From Paractinoplanes brasiliensis (GTDB lineage: Bacteria > Actinomycetota > Actinomycetes > Mycobacteriales > Micromonosporaceae): a stretch of DNA of 64,000 nucleotides. The DNA lies in NCBI RefSeq assembly GCF_004362215.1, contig NZ_SNWR01000001.1:4694001-4758000 (forward strand). The letters are read 5' to 3'. Positions 26,986 to 35,987 of the stretch are shown here, piece by piece; positions within the stretch are counted from its first letter, which is position 1, and the number at the start of each line of letters is the position of its first letter. The notes beneath the pieces are model-generated. The model did no database searches and was not told the origin of the DNA. It worked only from the letters and a program-made list of their open reading frames with translations. Both the position numbers and the translations under genes were made by a program.

Positions 26986-28590
26986 GTGACGCCCGTCGTT
27001 CTGATCGCCGAAGAGCTGGCCCCCTCTGCCCTCGATGTTCTCGCCCTCGATTACGACGTACGCCACGTCGACGGCGCCGACCGCGCGGCCCTGCTGGCCG
27101 AGGTGGCCGAGGCCGACGCCCTGATCGTCCGCAGCGTCACCCAGGTCGACGCCGAGGTGCTGGCCGCCGCGCCGGGGCTGCGCGTGGTGGCCCGGGCCGG
27201 TGTCGGGCTCGACAACGTCGACGTGTCCGCCGCGACCGCCCGCGGTGTGCTCGTGGTCAACGCGCCCACCAGCAACATCGTGTCGGCCGCAGAGCAGGCG
27301 ATCGCGCTGCTGCTCGCGGTGGCCCGGCACACGGCCACGGCGTCGGCCTCGCTCAAGGCCGGCCGGTGGCAGCGTTCGCGCTATGTCGGCGTCGAGGTGC
27401 AGGGCAAGACCGTCGGCGTGGTCGGGCTCGGCCGCATCGGCGTCCTGTTCGCCCAGCGCATGGCCGCCTTCGGCACCCGGCTGATCGCGTACGACCCGTA
27501 CATCCAGCCCGCGCGGGCCGCGCAACTCGGCGTCCGGCTCGTGGGTCTGGAGGAGCTGCTGCGCGAGAGCGACTTCATCTCGGTGCACCTGCCGCGCACT
27601 CCGGAGACGGTGGGCCTGATCGGCGAGAAGGAGCTGGCGCTGGTCAAGCCCGGGGTGCGGATCGTCAACGCGGCCCGTGGCGGGCTGATCGACGAGGAAG
27701 CGCTGGCCGCCGCCCTGGCCGAGGGCCGGGTCGCCGGGGCCGGGCTCGACGTCTACGTCACCGAGCCCACGACCGAGTCCCCGCTCTTCGGCTTCGACAA
27801 CGTCGTGGCCACCCCGCATCTGGGCGCGTCCACGGCCGAGGCGCAGGACAAGGCCGGCCTGTCCGTGGCCCGCAGCGTCAAGCTCGCGCTCGACGGCGAG
27901 TTCGTCCCCGACGCGGTCAACGTGCAGGCGGGCGGCGTGGTCGACGAGGACGTCCGGCCGCTGCTGGCGCTGGCGGAAAAGCTGGGCAAGGTCTTCACGG
28001 CGGTCGCGGGTGGGGTGGCGGCCGCGGTCACGGTCGAGGTGCGCGGCGAGATCGTCTCGCACGACGTCGGGGTGCTGCGGCTGGCCGCCACCAAGGGGCT
28101 GTTCACCGCGATCGTGGACGAACGGGTGACGTACGTGAACGCGCCTCAGCTCGCCCTGGACCGGGGCGTCGAGGTCGAGCTCACGGTCAGCGACGAGCCC
28201 GCCGATCATCACAACCTGGTCACCGTACGGGGTGCCCTGCCCGACGGCCGGGCGGTAAGCGTGGCCGGCACGCTGACCGTGCACGGCGCCCGCGAGATCG
28301 CCAAGCTCACCGGGGTCGACGACTTCGACCTCGACCTCAACGCGGACGGCGTGCTGCTGTTCTTCCGCTACAGCGACCGGCCCGGCATCGTCGGCGCGAT
28401 CGGCACCCTGCTCGGCGAGGCCGGCGTCAACATCGCCGCCATGCAGGTGGCCCGGCGCGAGGCGGGCGGCGAGGCGCTGATGACGCTCACTGTCGACTCG
28501 TCGGTCGACGCGGAACTGCTGTCCACCGTGGCCGCCGCCGTCGGCTCCGCGCAGGCGAGCGCGGTCGACCTGCGGCTCAACGGCTCCTGA
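26986..28590 (+). CDS. serA: D-3-phosphoglycerate dehydrogenase
   Basis: A 534-residue long-form PGDH, the first enzyme of serine synthesis, oxidising 3-phosphoglycerate with NAD+. The nucleotide motif is GVVGLGRIGVLFAQRM (about 140-155); catalytic residues lie in NAARGGLIDEE and TPHLGAST. After the catalytic core come the allosteric-substrate-binding domain and a C-terminal ACT domain (SDRPGIVGAIGTLLGEAGVNIAAMQV) for serine feedback. Start GTG 26986 follows CCGGAGG; an in-frame ATG at 26932 overlaps the promoter. Its 3' end overlaps a convergent small gene by 14 bp. Confidence 0.97.
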   Translation: MTPVVLIAEELAPSALDVLALDYDVRHVDGADRAALLAEVAEADALIVRSVTQVDAEVLAAAPGLRVVARAGVGLDNVDVSAATARGVLVVNAPTSNIVSAAEQAIALLLAVARHTATASASLKAGRWQRSRYVGVEVQGKTVGVVGLGRIGVLFAQRMAAFGTRLIAYDPYIQPARAAQLGVRLVGLEELLRESDFISVHLPRTPETVGLIGEKELALVKPGVRIVNAARGGLIDEEALAAALAEGRVAGAGLDVYVTEPTTESPLFGFDNVVATPHLGASTAEAQDKAGLSVARSVKLALDGEFVPDAVNVQAGGVVDEDVRPLLALAEKLGKVFTAVAGGVAAAVTVEVRGEIVSHDVGVLRLAATKGLFTAIVDERVTYVNAPQLALDRGVEVELTVSDEPADHHNLVTVRGALPDGRAVSVAGTLTVHGAREIAKLTGVDDFDLDLNADGVLLFFRYSDRPGIVGAIGTLLGEAGVNIAAMQVARREAGGEALMTLTVDSSVDAELLSTVAAAVGSAQASAVDLRLNGS

Positions 28591-28939
28591 TCGGCGGCGG
28601 GTACACGGTCCCGTCCTGCAGGTCGAGCAGGTCGAGGTTCAGCTCGGCCGCAAGGCGCTCGATCGTCTCGAGCACCTTGTCCGGGCAGTTCTCGTCCAGC
28701 CGCATCTGGATGTGATCGGCCGCGGCGTGCAGCGGGGCATGGGCCCACGGCGAACCGGCCGCGGTGGCGCGCGGCCCGCGGTCGGGATAATCACTGGTCA
28801 GCGCGTCATAGAAGGCAACGACGCGCGGATCGGCCGGGCGCTGCGGGTGCTCACCGCGCGCGCATCGCGCGTTGGCGGCCCGCACGGCATCCGGCAGGTC
28901 CGTCTTGTCCATCGCCCACACCACGAGGTCGAAACTCAC
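28577..28939 (-). CDS. Conserved hypothetical protein, 120 residues
   Basis: A small, soluble, acidic protein beginning MSFDLVVWAMDK. No transmembrane segment, signal or catalytic motif is seen. Short proteins with this N-terminus occur widely in actinomycetes next to polymorphic toxin genes and elsewhere, but I cannot assign a function. It is convergent with serA, overlapping it by 14 bp, and divergent from the toxin-like gene that starts at 29222. The 282 bp between them contain a GCGGGCA/TGCCCGC hairpin near 29136. Confidence 0.65.
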   Translation of the reverse strand: MSFDLVVWAMDKTDLPDAVRAANARCARGEHPQRPADPRVVAFYDALTSDYPDRGPRATAAGSPWAHAPLHAAADHIQMRLDENCPDKVLETIERLAAELNLDLLDLQDGTVYPPPIRSR

Positions 28940-29221
28940 CGGCGCATGGTGCCATCACCGAGCCCGGCATGCGCGGCACAGAGCCCCGACACGCGGGACT
29001 CGACTGCGGCCGCCCGAGATCACAGCGGACGGGGCGGACCGCCGACGCAATCATGTGTTTGAATGCCTGCGGCGTGTGGTCATCGATCGCTTCCTCCGGG
29101 TCGGCGACAGCGCTCCACGGGGGCTGTATCGAGGTGCGGGCATCGCTGTGCCCGCATCGGGGCCCCCGTGCCCGGCGGCCGTTCGGCCGGCCGGACAGGA
29201 ATGCGGAACGGGGACCAGCAA

Positions 29222-32200
29222 GTGAAGATTCGTGCCGTGACGATGGTCGCCGTCGTTGCCGCGATAGCCGGAACATACCTGCACGCGCCGCCTGTCATGG
29301 CGGCGCCGGCCAAGCCCGTCGTGGCCCTGGCCGAAGACCCGCCCACCGTCGAAGTGCCGCCGCTGATCACGGAGACGTGGAACGGCACCACCGGGGTCTC
29401 GACGACCGACGACCGGTGGCGCAAGGCCGTCGCCGACGTCGCCGAGTTCACCGCCGAGCCGGAGATCCGGGACGCCGCCCTGGCCGCCCTGGCAACCGGG
29501 GACCCGGCGGTCATCCTCAAGTTCGCCACGGTCGACAAGCCCGCGCTCGAGAAGCAGGTCGCCGCCCGCAAGAAGCAGGAGGCCGCGGACAACCTGGCGG
29601 CGATCCGGGCGCTGGCCGGCACGGGTGGGGCGTACTTCAACGCCGAGGTGCAGCGGGTGCTGGCCGGCACCGACTCCGACCGGGCGGCCTTCCTGGCCTA
29701 CGGTGCCGACGTCGCCCGTGACCGGGACGCGCAGGTGGCCCGTAACGCTGCCGAACGGGCCGCCGCGCTGCGTGAGCGCGTACGCATCGTCGCCGCCGCG
29801 GCGCCCGCGGAGTCGAACGTGAAGCGTGCCGCCGAGGCCGCCTTGTCCGGCGATGACGCGGCCGTCTCGGCCTTCCTCAACGGCGGATATCTGACCGCCG
29901 CACGGGCCGACGCCGCCGAGCGGGAGCAATACCTCAAAGACCTCGAGGCGCGGAACAAGGCCGCGGAGGAGCTTTCCGATCTGGCGCAGCGCTCGGCGCG
30001 CGCCAACGTGGCGCGCCGGCAGATGCTGGTCGCGCACGGCGAGGCCGTACGGGCCCTGCAGCAGGCCGCCAACGCGATGGCGAGCGCCGCCAACGCGGCT
30101 CGGCACGCCTCCCGGGTGCTGGCGGGCGGCGGCACCGCGACGCAGAAGGCGTCCGAGCTGACGGTGGCCAACAACGAGGCCAAGCGGCAGCTCGGGTACG
30201 CCGAGCAGGCCGCACGCGAGGCGGCCATCGCGGCCGCGACGTCGGCGGCGGCCGCGGACGACCTGCTCGACACGGGGCTCGACTACGGCGCCGAGTGGAC
30301 ACTGATCGCCCAGGGCATGAACGAGGCCGCCACCGCGGCGGTCGGCGCCGCCCAGACGGCGCAGTACGCGATTGAAGCGACCATCGCCACCAACAGCGCC
30401 CAGGGTGCCCAGGCCCAGGCCGAGGCGCACGCCCAGCAGGCCATCAAGTGGCGTAAGCACGCCGAGGAGCACGCGAAGGCGGCCGCGAAGCTCGCGGCGG
30501 CCGCGGCCAAGCAGGCAGCGGCGGCCAAGACGGCGGCCGCTCGCACCAAGAAGGCCCGCGAGCAGGCCGAGGCGGCCGAGGCCAAGGCATGGGCCGCAGC
30601 CGAGCAGGCGCGCCGCCACCGTGAGGTGGCCGAGGCGCAGGCGGCCGAGGCGAAGCGTCAGCGTCAGATCGCCGAGGCCGAGCGGGCCAACGCTGCCGCC
30701 GCCCGGCAGCGCGCTGAGGCGCAGGCCTCCGCCGCCGCGAACGCCCGTGCCAACGCCGACGCCCAGGCCGGCATCGCCGCGAACGCTCGGCGGCAGGCTG
30801 CCGCGGCCGACTCCGCCGCCGACAGCGCCAACAAGCGCGCCTGGGACCAAGAGAACAACGCCATGCGGGCCCGCGACGACGCGATGGCCGCGGAGCGGGC
30901 GGAGCAGACGGCGAAGGCCGAGGCGGCCACCCGGCGGGCCTGAGCGGCCCAGGCGGCCGGCAGCGCGGACGCCGCCGAGGCTCAGCGGCAGGCCGACGAG
31001 GCCACTCGCCAAGCGGGCACGGCCGGCACGGCCGCTCGCAGCGCCCGGTCGTCGGCGAACACCGCGACCGGCGCGGCCGCCAACGCCCGATCGGCGGCCA
31101 TCCAGGCCGATCAGGCAGCAGGACGGGCGTGGGCCGCGGCCGAGCGCGCCCAGGCCGCCGCCGCTCGCGCGGACGCGGCCGCCGACGCGGCCGAGGCCGA
31201 CGCGAAGGCGGCTCACGCGGCGCGGATGCAGGCCGATGCCCGTGCCGCCGAGGCCACCCGCCAGGAGATCAAGGCCGCCGAGGCGGCTCGGGCGGCGCAG
31301 CAGCTCGCCTCGCAGGCCTCCGAGGAGGCTGTGCGGTCGCTGTGGGCGGCGCAGCGGGTGCGTGACGAGGCCCAGGCGGCCACGAACGAGGCGGTGGCCG
31401 CGGCGGCCCAGGCCGACATCGCGGTGAGCGCCGCGAACGCGGCGCGGATGTCGGCGGCCGGCATCGCTGAACCGGCCAACACCGCGATCGCGATGGTGTC
31501 GCCCTTCACCGGTGATGACATCGATGCCGACTTCGTCGAGCTGGTGGTCGCGCAGGCCCAGGTGATCGGGGCCGAGCAGGCGGCCGCGGCCAAGCGGCGG
31601 GCGGAAGAGGCGATCGTCGCCGCCAACGCCGCCGCGGAGGCCGCCCGCGTCGCCAACGAGCAGGTCAAACCCGCCTTCGAGCAGGCCGCCAAGGCAGCCG
31701 AGTCGGCCGCGCAGGCCGCTCAGTCGGCGGCCGAGGCCAAGCAGGCGGCGGCGCAGGCCGCCGTCGACGGCAAGGCGGCCCGGGCAGCCGCGGCGAGCGC
31801 GGCCCGAGCCGACGAGCAGGCCCGAGCCGATGCCATCGCGGCCCGTAACGCGGCCAACGAGGCGGCCTCCGACGCCGCGATCGCCGGTAAGGCGGCTGCC
31901 GCGGCGCAGAGCGAGGCCGACGCGGCCAACTCGGCCGCCTCGCGCGCCGAGTCCGATGCCGCGGCCGCCCGTGGTGCGGCTGCGGCGGCCGAGCGGGATG
32001 CCGCAGCGGCCGAGGCGTCCGCGGAGAGCGCGCAGAAACACGCGGACTCGGCGGCGATCGCGGCCGACAAGGCGCTGGGGTACGCCGTCGAGGCGCAGAA
32101 GGCCTTCGAGCGGGCCGAAGCGGCCGACCGCGAACGCGAACAGCGCGAGCGGGCCGAGGACATCGCGGGTGGCGGCGGGCTCACGCCGGAGGAAGAGCGC

Positions 32201-32965
32201 GACCTTCTCGCCTCGATGACTCCCGCCGAGCAGGAGCGTTACCGGGCCGCGAAGGAGCAGGCGGACCAGGGCATCCTCGACTTCATCAAGGCCAACGCCG
32301 GCGATCTTGTCCTGAGCCTGCTGGGGCTGGACAACATCAAGGGCTGCTTCATGGACGGCAACATCACCGCCTGTCTGTGGGCGCTGGCCGACTTCATCCC
32401 GTGGAGCAAGGCGCTCAGCCTCACCGCTGACCTGCTCAAGTTCGCGCCGAAGATCGCTCGCTTCGTCAAGGGCCTCACCAACGCCCGCCAGGAGGTCGAC
32501 GAGCTCACCGACCTTGCCAAGGCGCGCAAGAAGGCCAACGAGCCCCCGTGCACGGGCCTGGCCGCCCCGCGGAACGGCCTGCGGGCCAAGGCGGCGGCCG
32601 CCACGACCGGCGAGTCCTGTCCGATCGTGGCCACGAAGACCCTGCCGAGTCGCAGCGCCGCCTTCCGGGACGCCAAGCGGGACCTGAAGATCCCGATGAG
32701 CAAGGTGCCCGACAAGGTGGAGCGCGTCCCCATGACCGACAAGTTCGGCAACCCGGTGCTGGACGCCAACAAGCAGCGGGTCATGACCCGGGAGTACCAC
32801 TTCACCCGCGACGACGGCAGCAAGGTGGTCATCCAGGACCACTCGGCCGGGCACCAGTTCGGCGAGGGCGGCGTGGGCGACCAGGGACGGCACCTGAACG
32901 TGCGGCCGGGCGACAACACTCGTACGGGCAAGGTCGAGGGAACCGCTCAGCACTACGAATGGTAG
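29222..32965 (+). pseudogene. Secreted polymorphic-toxin-like protein with ALF repeats, interrupted by an in-frame TGA
   Basis: One frame runs from GTG 29222 to TAG 32965 (1247 codons) with a single stop, TGA at 30941-30943 (codon 574). A signal peptide (KIRAVTMVAVVAAIAGTYLH, cleavage after VMA) is followed by ALF-type repeats (ALATGDPAVILKFA, VLAGTDSDRAAFLA, ALSGDDAAVSAFLN; about 65-215). A very long Ala-rich coiled coil spans about 250-980, and a nuclease-like C-terminus includes REYHF, QDHSAGHQF and a final GTAQHYEW, compatible with HNH/EndoVII (Tox-HNH-EHHH-like) toxins. The interrupted triplet sits in RRA-stop-AAQ, where related repeats have RAWAAAE/KAWAAAE, so TGG to TGA is likely. An Imm50-like gene follows. 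Confidence 0.8.
31226..32965 (+). CDS. C-terminal half of the interrupted toxin-like protein (possible separate ORF)
   Basis: Downstream of the TGA at 30941-30943 the same frame reopens, and the first in-frame start codon is ATG 31226, giving 579 residues. It holds the second half of the coiled coil and the putative nuclease domain but no signal peptide. If translated alone it would be a cytoplasmic protein, dangerous to the host unless neutralised by the Imm50-like product. No ribosome-binding site is visible before 31226, so independent expression is doubtful. Confidence 0.5.
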   Translation: MQADARAAEATRQEIKAAEAARAAQQLASQASEEAVRSLWAAQRVRDEAQAATNEAVAAAAQADIAVSAANAARMSAAGIAEPANTAIAMVSPFTGDDIDADFVELVVAQAQVIGAEQAAAAKRRAEEAIVAANAAAEAARVANEQVKPAFEQAAKAAESAAQAAQSAAEAKQAAAQAAVDGKAARAAAASAARADEQARADAIAARNAANEAASDAAIAGKAAAAAQSEADAANSAASRAESDAAAARGAAAAAERDAAAAEASAESAQKHADSAAIAADKALGYAVEAQKAFERAEAADREREQRERAEDIAGGGGLTPEEERDLLASMTPAEQERYRAAKEQADQGILDFIKANAGDLVLSLLGLDNIKGCFMDGNITACLWALADFIPWSKALSLTADLLKFAPKIARFVKGLTNARQEVDELTDLAKARKKANEPPCTGLAAPRNGLRAKAAAATTGESCPIVATKTLPSRSAAFRDAKRDLKIPMSKVPDKVERVPMTDKFGNPVLDANKQRVMTREYHFTRDDGSKVVIQDHSAGHQFGEGGVGDQGRHLNVRPGDNTRTGKVEGTAQHYEW

Positions 32966-32974
32966 GCAGTCGGC

Positions 32975-33373
32975 ATGGCTGGATGGACGCAGGCACTGGG
33001 CAACCCGGAGGGCATCCTCACCGTCTACGGCGGTGATGTGCCCGAACTGGTGGCGGTCTCCGTCCACGAGCTGACGATCGAACGTGACGGTCCCTCGTTG
33101 ACCGTCACGTTCGATCTGCCGTCCTACCCGGCGGACCCGCCCGCGAAGTGGGTCCGGGGCCGGTTCAACGTGGTGCAGGTACGGCTCCGGCTCTTCGGTC
33201 TCACCGATCTCGAAGTGAGCGGGTTCTCGACCGACCCGGTGGTGGACATCGGGCTCACCGCGGGCGACCCGGTACACCTGGCCATCCGGTCGACCGAACT
33301 GACGGTGACGGCGTCCGCCGCTTTCGCCGATCTGGCCGGCTTCTCGGCATATCAGCGGTCCGACACGCGGTGA
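32975..33373 (+). CDS. Imm50-like immunity protein
   Basis: A 132-residue protein starting 10 bp after the toxin-like gene. Its layout, a WTQALGNPEGILTVYGGDVPEL opening split here as W-x-x-A-L and VYGG-x-x-PEL, then VHELTIERDG, VTFDLPSYP and PPAKWVRGRFN, resembles the Imm50 family of polymorphic-toxin immunity proteins (recognised from memory, not searched). It is cytoplasmic and presumably binds the nuclease domain. It is intact although the toxin frame is interrupted. Confidence 0.7.
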   Translation: MAGWTQALGNPEGILTVYGGDVPELVAVSVHELTIERDGPSLTVTFDLPSYPADPPAKWVRGRFNVVQVRLRLFGLTDLEVSGFSTDPVVDIGLTAGDPVHLAIRSTELTVTASAAFADLAGFSAYQRSDTR

Positions 33374-33473
33374 GGTGGCTTGCGCGCCATAAGTCCGGAT
33401 CGCTAGCGTTGCGCGTGCCGTCCGTCTCGGGTGGGCCCGTCTTCGGGTGACGGTGCCTGCTCGTCGGGCGTGC

Positions 33474-33664
33474 ATGGGCGAGACCAAGCCACGTGTACTC
33501 GTCGCTACAGCCCCCGTTGTCGTTTGCCGCGGCGCGGGGGCTGTTCGCGTCCGGGCCCCGGCGGCCGCAAAGCCCTTAACGCTCACTAGGTGGGACCGCT
33601 GTACCGAAGATCGGGACCGAGGCGCTAGCCTGAACCCGATCGCATCAGACCCTGAGGAGCAGAC
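33474..33664 (+). promoter_or_regulatory. leuB upstream region with a Val-rich uORF and hairpin
   Basis: An in-frame ORF from ATG 33474 runs into leuB and stops at 33668, overlapping the leuB GTG (33665) as GTGA. Its first codons read MGETKPRVLVATAPVVV, rich in Val and Leu. A perfect 10-bp stem, ACAGCCCCCG (33507-33516) with CGGGGGCTGT (33535-33544), follows the RVLV codons. There is no U-tract, so any control would be translational rather than by termination. Candidate only. Confidence 0.4.
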
Positions 33665-34699
33665 GTGAGCGTGGCGCGGATCGCGGTGGTGGCCGGCGAC
33701 GGCATCGGTACCGAGGTGACCGCGCAGGCCCGTAAGGTAATCGAGGCCGTGCTCCCGAACGCCGAGTTCGACGACTACGACCTCGGCGCGCGCTTCTACA
33801 ACCGCACCGGCGAGGTGCTGCCCCAGGCCATCCAGGACGAGCTGGCCCGGCACGACGCCATCCTGCTCGGCGCCATCGGCGACCCCAGCGTGCCGCCGGG
33901 CGTGCTCGAGCGCGGTCTGCTGCTCAAGCTCCGGTTCGACTTCGACCAGTACGTGAACCTGCGCCCCTCCAAGCTGTGGCCGGGCACCACCAGCCCGCTC
34001 GCCGGCATCAAGCCCGGCGAGATCGACATGGTCGTGGTCCGCGAGGGCGTCGAGGGCTTGTACGTCGGCGCGGGCGGCGTCCTGCACAAGGACACCCCGG
34101 CCGAGATCGCGACCGAGGAAAGCCTGAACACGCGGCACGGCGTCGAGCGGGTCATCCGCGACGCGTTCGCCCGGGCCCAGCGCCGCGAGCGCCGCCACGT
34201 CACGATGGTTCACAAGACCAACGTGCTGACCAAGGCGGGTGGCCTGTGGGCGCGCACGTTCGCGGCCGTCGCGGCCGAGTTCCCCGAGGTCACCACGGAA
34301 TACCAGCACATCGACGCGGCCAGCATGTTCATGGTCAGCAACCCCCAGCGGTACGACGTGGTCGTGACCGACAACCTCTTCGGTGACATCCTCACCGACA
34401 TCGCCGCTGCCGTTACCGGCGGCATCGGCATGGCGGCCAGCGGCTCCGTCAACCCGGAGCGCACCTATCCGTCGACGTTCGAGCCGGTCCACGGCTCCGC
34501 GCCGGACATCGCCGGTCAGGGCATCGCCGACCCGGCGGCCGCCATCCTCTCCGCATCGCTTCTGCTCGAGCACCTCGGCCACCACGACGAGGCCCGCCGA
34601 GTATCCGAGGCGGTCGCAGCCGAGGTCGCGTCCCGCACCCCGGGCGCCCCGCTGCGCACCGCCGAGGTCGGCGACCGCGTCGCGTCCGCACTGAGCTGA
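33665..34699 (+). CDS. leuB: 3-isopropylmalate dehydrogenase
   Basis: A 344-residue decarboxylating dehydrogenase that converts 3-isopropylmalate to 2-ketoisocaproate precursor in leucine synthesis, and 3-methylmalate to 2-ketobutyrate in the citramalate route. Motifs: VAGDGIGTEV at the N-terminus, the family block MFMVSNPQRYDVVVTDNLFGDILTD, and EPVHGSAPDIAGQGIADP. Start GTG 33665 has TGAGGAG upstream. It is followed by ilvE after 140 bp. Confidence 0.97.
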   Translation: MSVARIAVVAGDGIGTEVTAQARKVIEAVLPNAEFDDYDLGARFYNRTGEVLPQAIQDELARHDAILLGAIGDPSVPPGVLERGLLLKLRFDFDQYVNLRPSKLWPGTTSPLAGIKPGEIDMVVVREGVEGLYVGAGGVLHKDTPAEIATEESLNTRHGVERVIRDAFARAQRRERRHVTMVHKTNVLTKAGGLWARTFAAVAAEFPEVTTEYQHIDAASMFMVSNPQRYDVVVTDNLFGDILTDIAAAVTGGIGMAASGSVNPERTYPSTFEPVHGSAPDIAGQGIADPAAAILSASLLLEHLGHHDEARRVSEAVAAEVASRTPGAPLRTAEVGDRVASALS

Positions 34700-34839
34700 C
34701 GCCTCTCCACCCGGCCCCGCGCCAGGGGTCTCTTCACCCGCGACCGTTGTTTTAACGAGCGTTCGGGGTAAATTCATGAAGCACTACGGGTGCTTCCGCA
34801 TGCCTCAATCTTCTGTTGACGAAAGCAGGTCCCCTTGTC

Positions 34840-35937
34840 ATGAGCGGTGGTGACAACCTCGAGTTCGAGATCCGTCCGAACCCGGCACCCGTGGCAGATG
34901 CGGAGCGAGCCGCGCTCCTCGCCAACCCCGGCTTCGGCCGCATCTTCACCGACCACATGGTCACGATCAGGTACGCCGACGGCAAAGGCTGGTACGAGCC
35001 CCGCGTCGAGGCGCGCGCCCCGATCCCGATGGACCCGGCGTCCGCCGTCCTGCACTACGCCCAAGAGATCTTCGAAGGGCTGAAGGCGTACACGCTGCCC
35101 GACGGCGGCGTCGCCATGTTCCGGCCCGACGCCAACGCGGCCCGTTTCGCCCAGTCGGCGCAGCGCATGGCCATGCCGCAGCTGCCCGTCGAGACGTTCC
35201 TGCAGTCGCTGCGAGAGATCATCTCGATCGATCGCGCCTGGCTCCCGCCGGGTGACGAGGGCAGCCTCTACCTGCGGCCTTTCGCGTACGCGAGTGAGGT
35301 CTTCCTCGGTGTGCGGCCCTCGATGGAATACCTGTACCTGGTGATCGCGTCCCCGGTCGGCCCGTACTTCTCGGGCGGCGTCAAGCCGGTGTCGGTCTGG
35401 GTGACCCCCGACTACACCCGCGCGGCCCCCGGCGGCACGGGCGCGGCCAAGTGCGGCGGCAACTACGCGGCGGGCCTGTCGGCGCAGGCCGAGGCCATCG
35501 AGCACGGCTGCGACCAGGTCGTCTACCTCGACGCGGTCGAGCGCAAGTACATCGACGAGCTCGGCGGCATGAACGTCTTCTTCGTGCTCGACGACGGCAC
35601 GCTGGTGACGCCGCCGCTGACCGGCACGATCCTGCCCGGCATCACCCGGGACTCGGTCATCAAGCTGGCCGAGCGGGCCGGCCGCCGGGTCGAGGAACGT
35701 CCGGTGAGCCTCGACGAGTGGCGCACGGGGGCGGCTTCGGGCGCGATCCGCGAGGCCTTCGCCTGCGGCACCGCGGCCGTGATCACCCCGATCGGCAGTG
35801 TCAAGTCGGCCGGCGGCGGCTTCACCATCGCCGACGGCGGCACCGGCGAGGTCACCGCCGACCTGCGCAAGCAGCTGGTCGACATCCAGCGCGGCCGCGC
35901 CGAGGACCCGTTCGGCTGGGTCCACCGCGTTCTGTAA
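34840..35937 (+). CDS. ilvE: Branched-chain amino-acid aminotransferase
   Basis: A 365-residue fold-type IV PLP aminotransferase performing the last step of Ile, Val and Leu synthesis. The PLP lysine lies in GGTGAAKCGGNYA; other marks are LHYAQEIFEGLKAY and YLRPFAYASEVFLGV. ATG 34840 was chosen because MSGGDNLEFEIRPNP is the family N-terminus; an in-frame TTG lies 24 bp upstream. The 3' end is followed at once by a strong hairpin shared with the convergent phosphatase gene. Confidence 0.96.
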   Translation: MSGGDNLEFEIRPNPAPVADAERAALLANPGFGRIFTDHMVTIRYADGKGWYEPRVEARAPIPMDPASAVLHYAQEIFEGLKAYTLPDGGVAMFRPDANAARFAQSAQRMAMPQLPVETFLQSLREIISIDRAWLPPGDEGSLYLRPFAYASEVFLGVRPSMEYLYLVIASPVGPYFSGGVKPVSVWVTPDYTRAAPGGTGAAKCGGNYAAGLSAQAEAIEHGCDQVVYLDAVERKYIDELGGMNVFFVLDDGTLVTPPLTGTILPGITRDSVIKLAERAGRRVEERPVSLDEWRTGAASGAIREAFACGTAAVITPIGSVKSAGGGFTIADGGTGEVTADLRKQLVDIQRGRAEDPFGWVHRVL

Positions 35938-35941
35938 GAGA

Positions 35942-35987
35942 CACCTGCTGGAGCCGAACTGCCTCAGGCGGGCGGCTCCAGCAGGTG
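35942..35987. terminator. Bidirectional hairpin between ilvE and the phosphatase gene
   Basis: A perfect 14-bp stem, CACCTGCTGGAGCC (35942-35955) with GGCTCCAGCAGGTG (35974-35987), around an 18-base loop. It starts four bases after the ilvE stop, and its right arm encodes the C-terminal residues HLLEPPA of the convergent gene. Confidence 0.75.

Noticed and set aside
29051..34777. 1908-codon minus-strand open frame
   Set aside because: It runs antisense through the toxin, immunity and leuB genes; the composition is Gly/Arg/Leu-rich repeats without domains.
34774..34855. Possible leader peptide before ilvE
   Set aside because: A 25-codon ORF (ATG 34776) overlaps the ilvE start but has no branched-chain codon cluster and no terminator, only a weak AAGCAC/GTGCTT hairpin.
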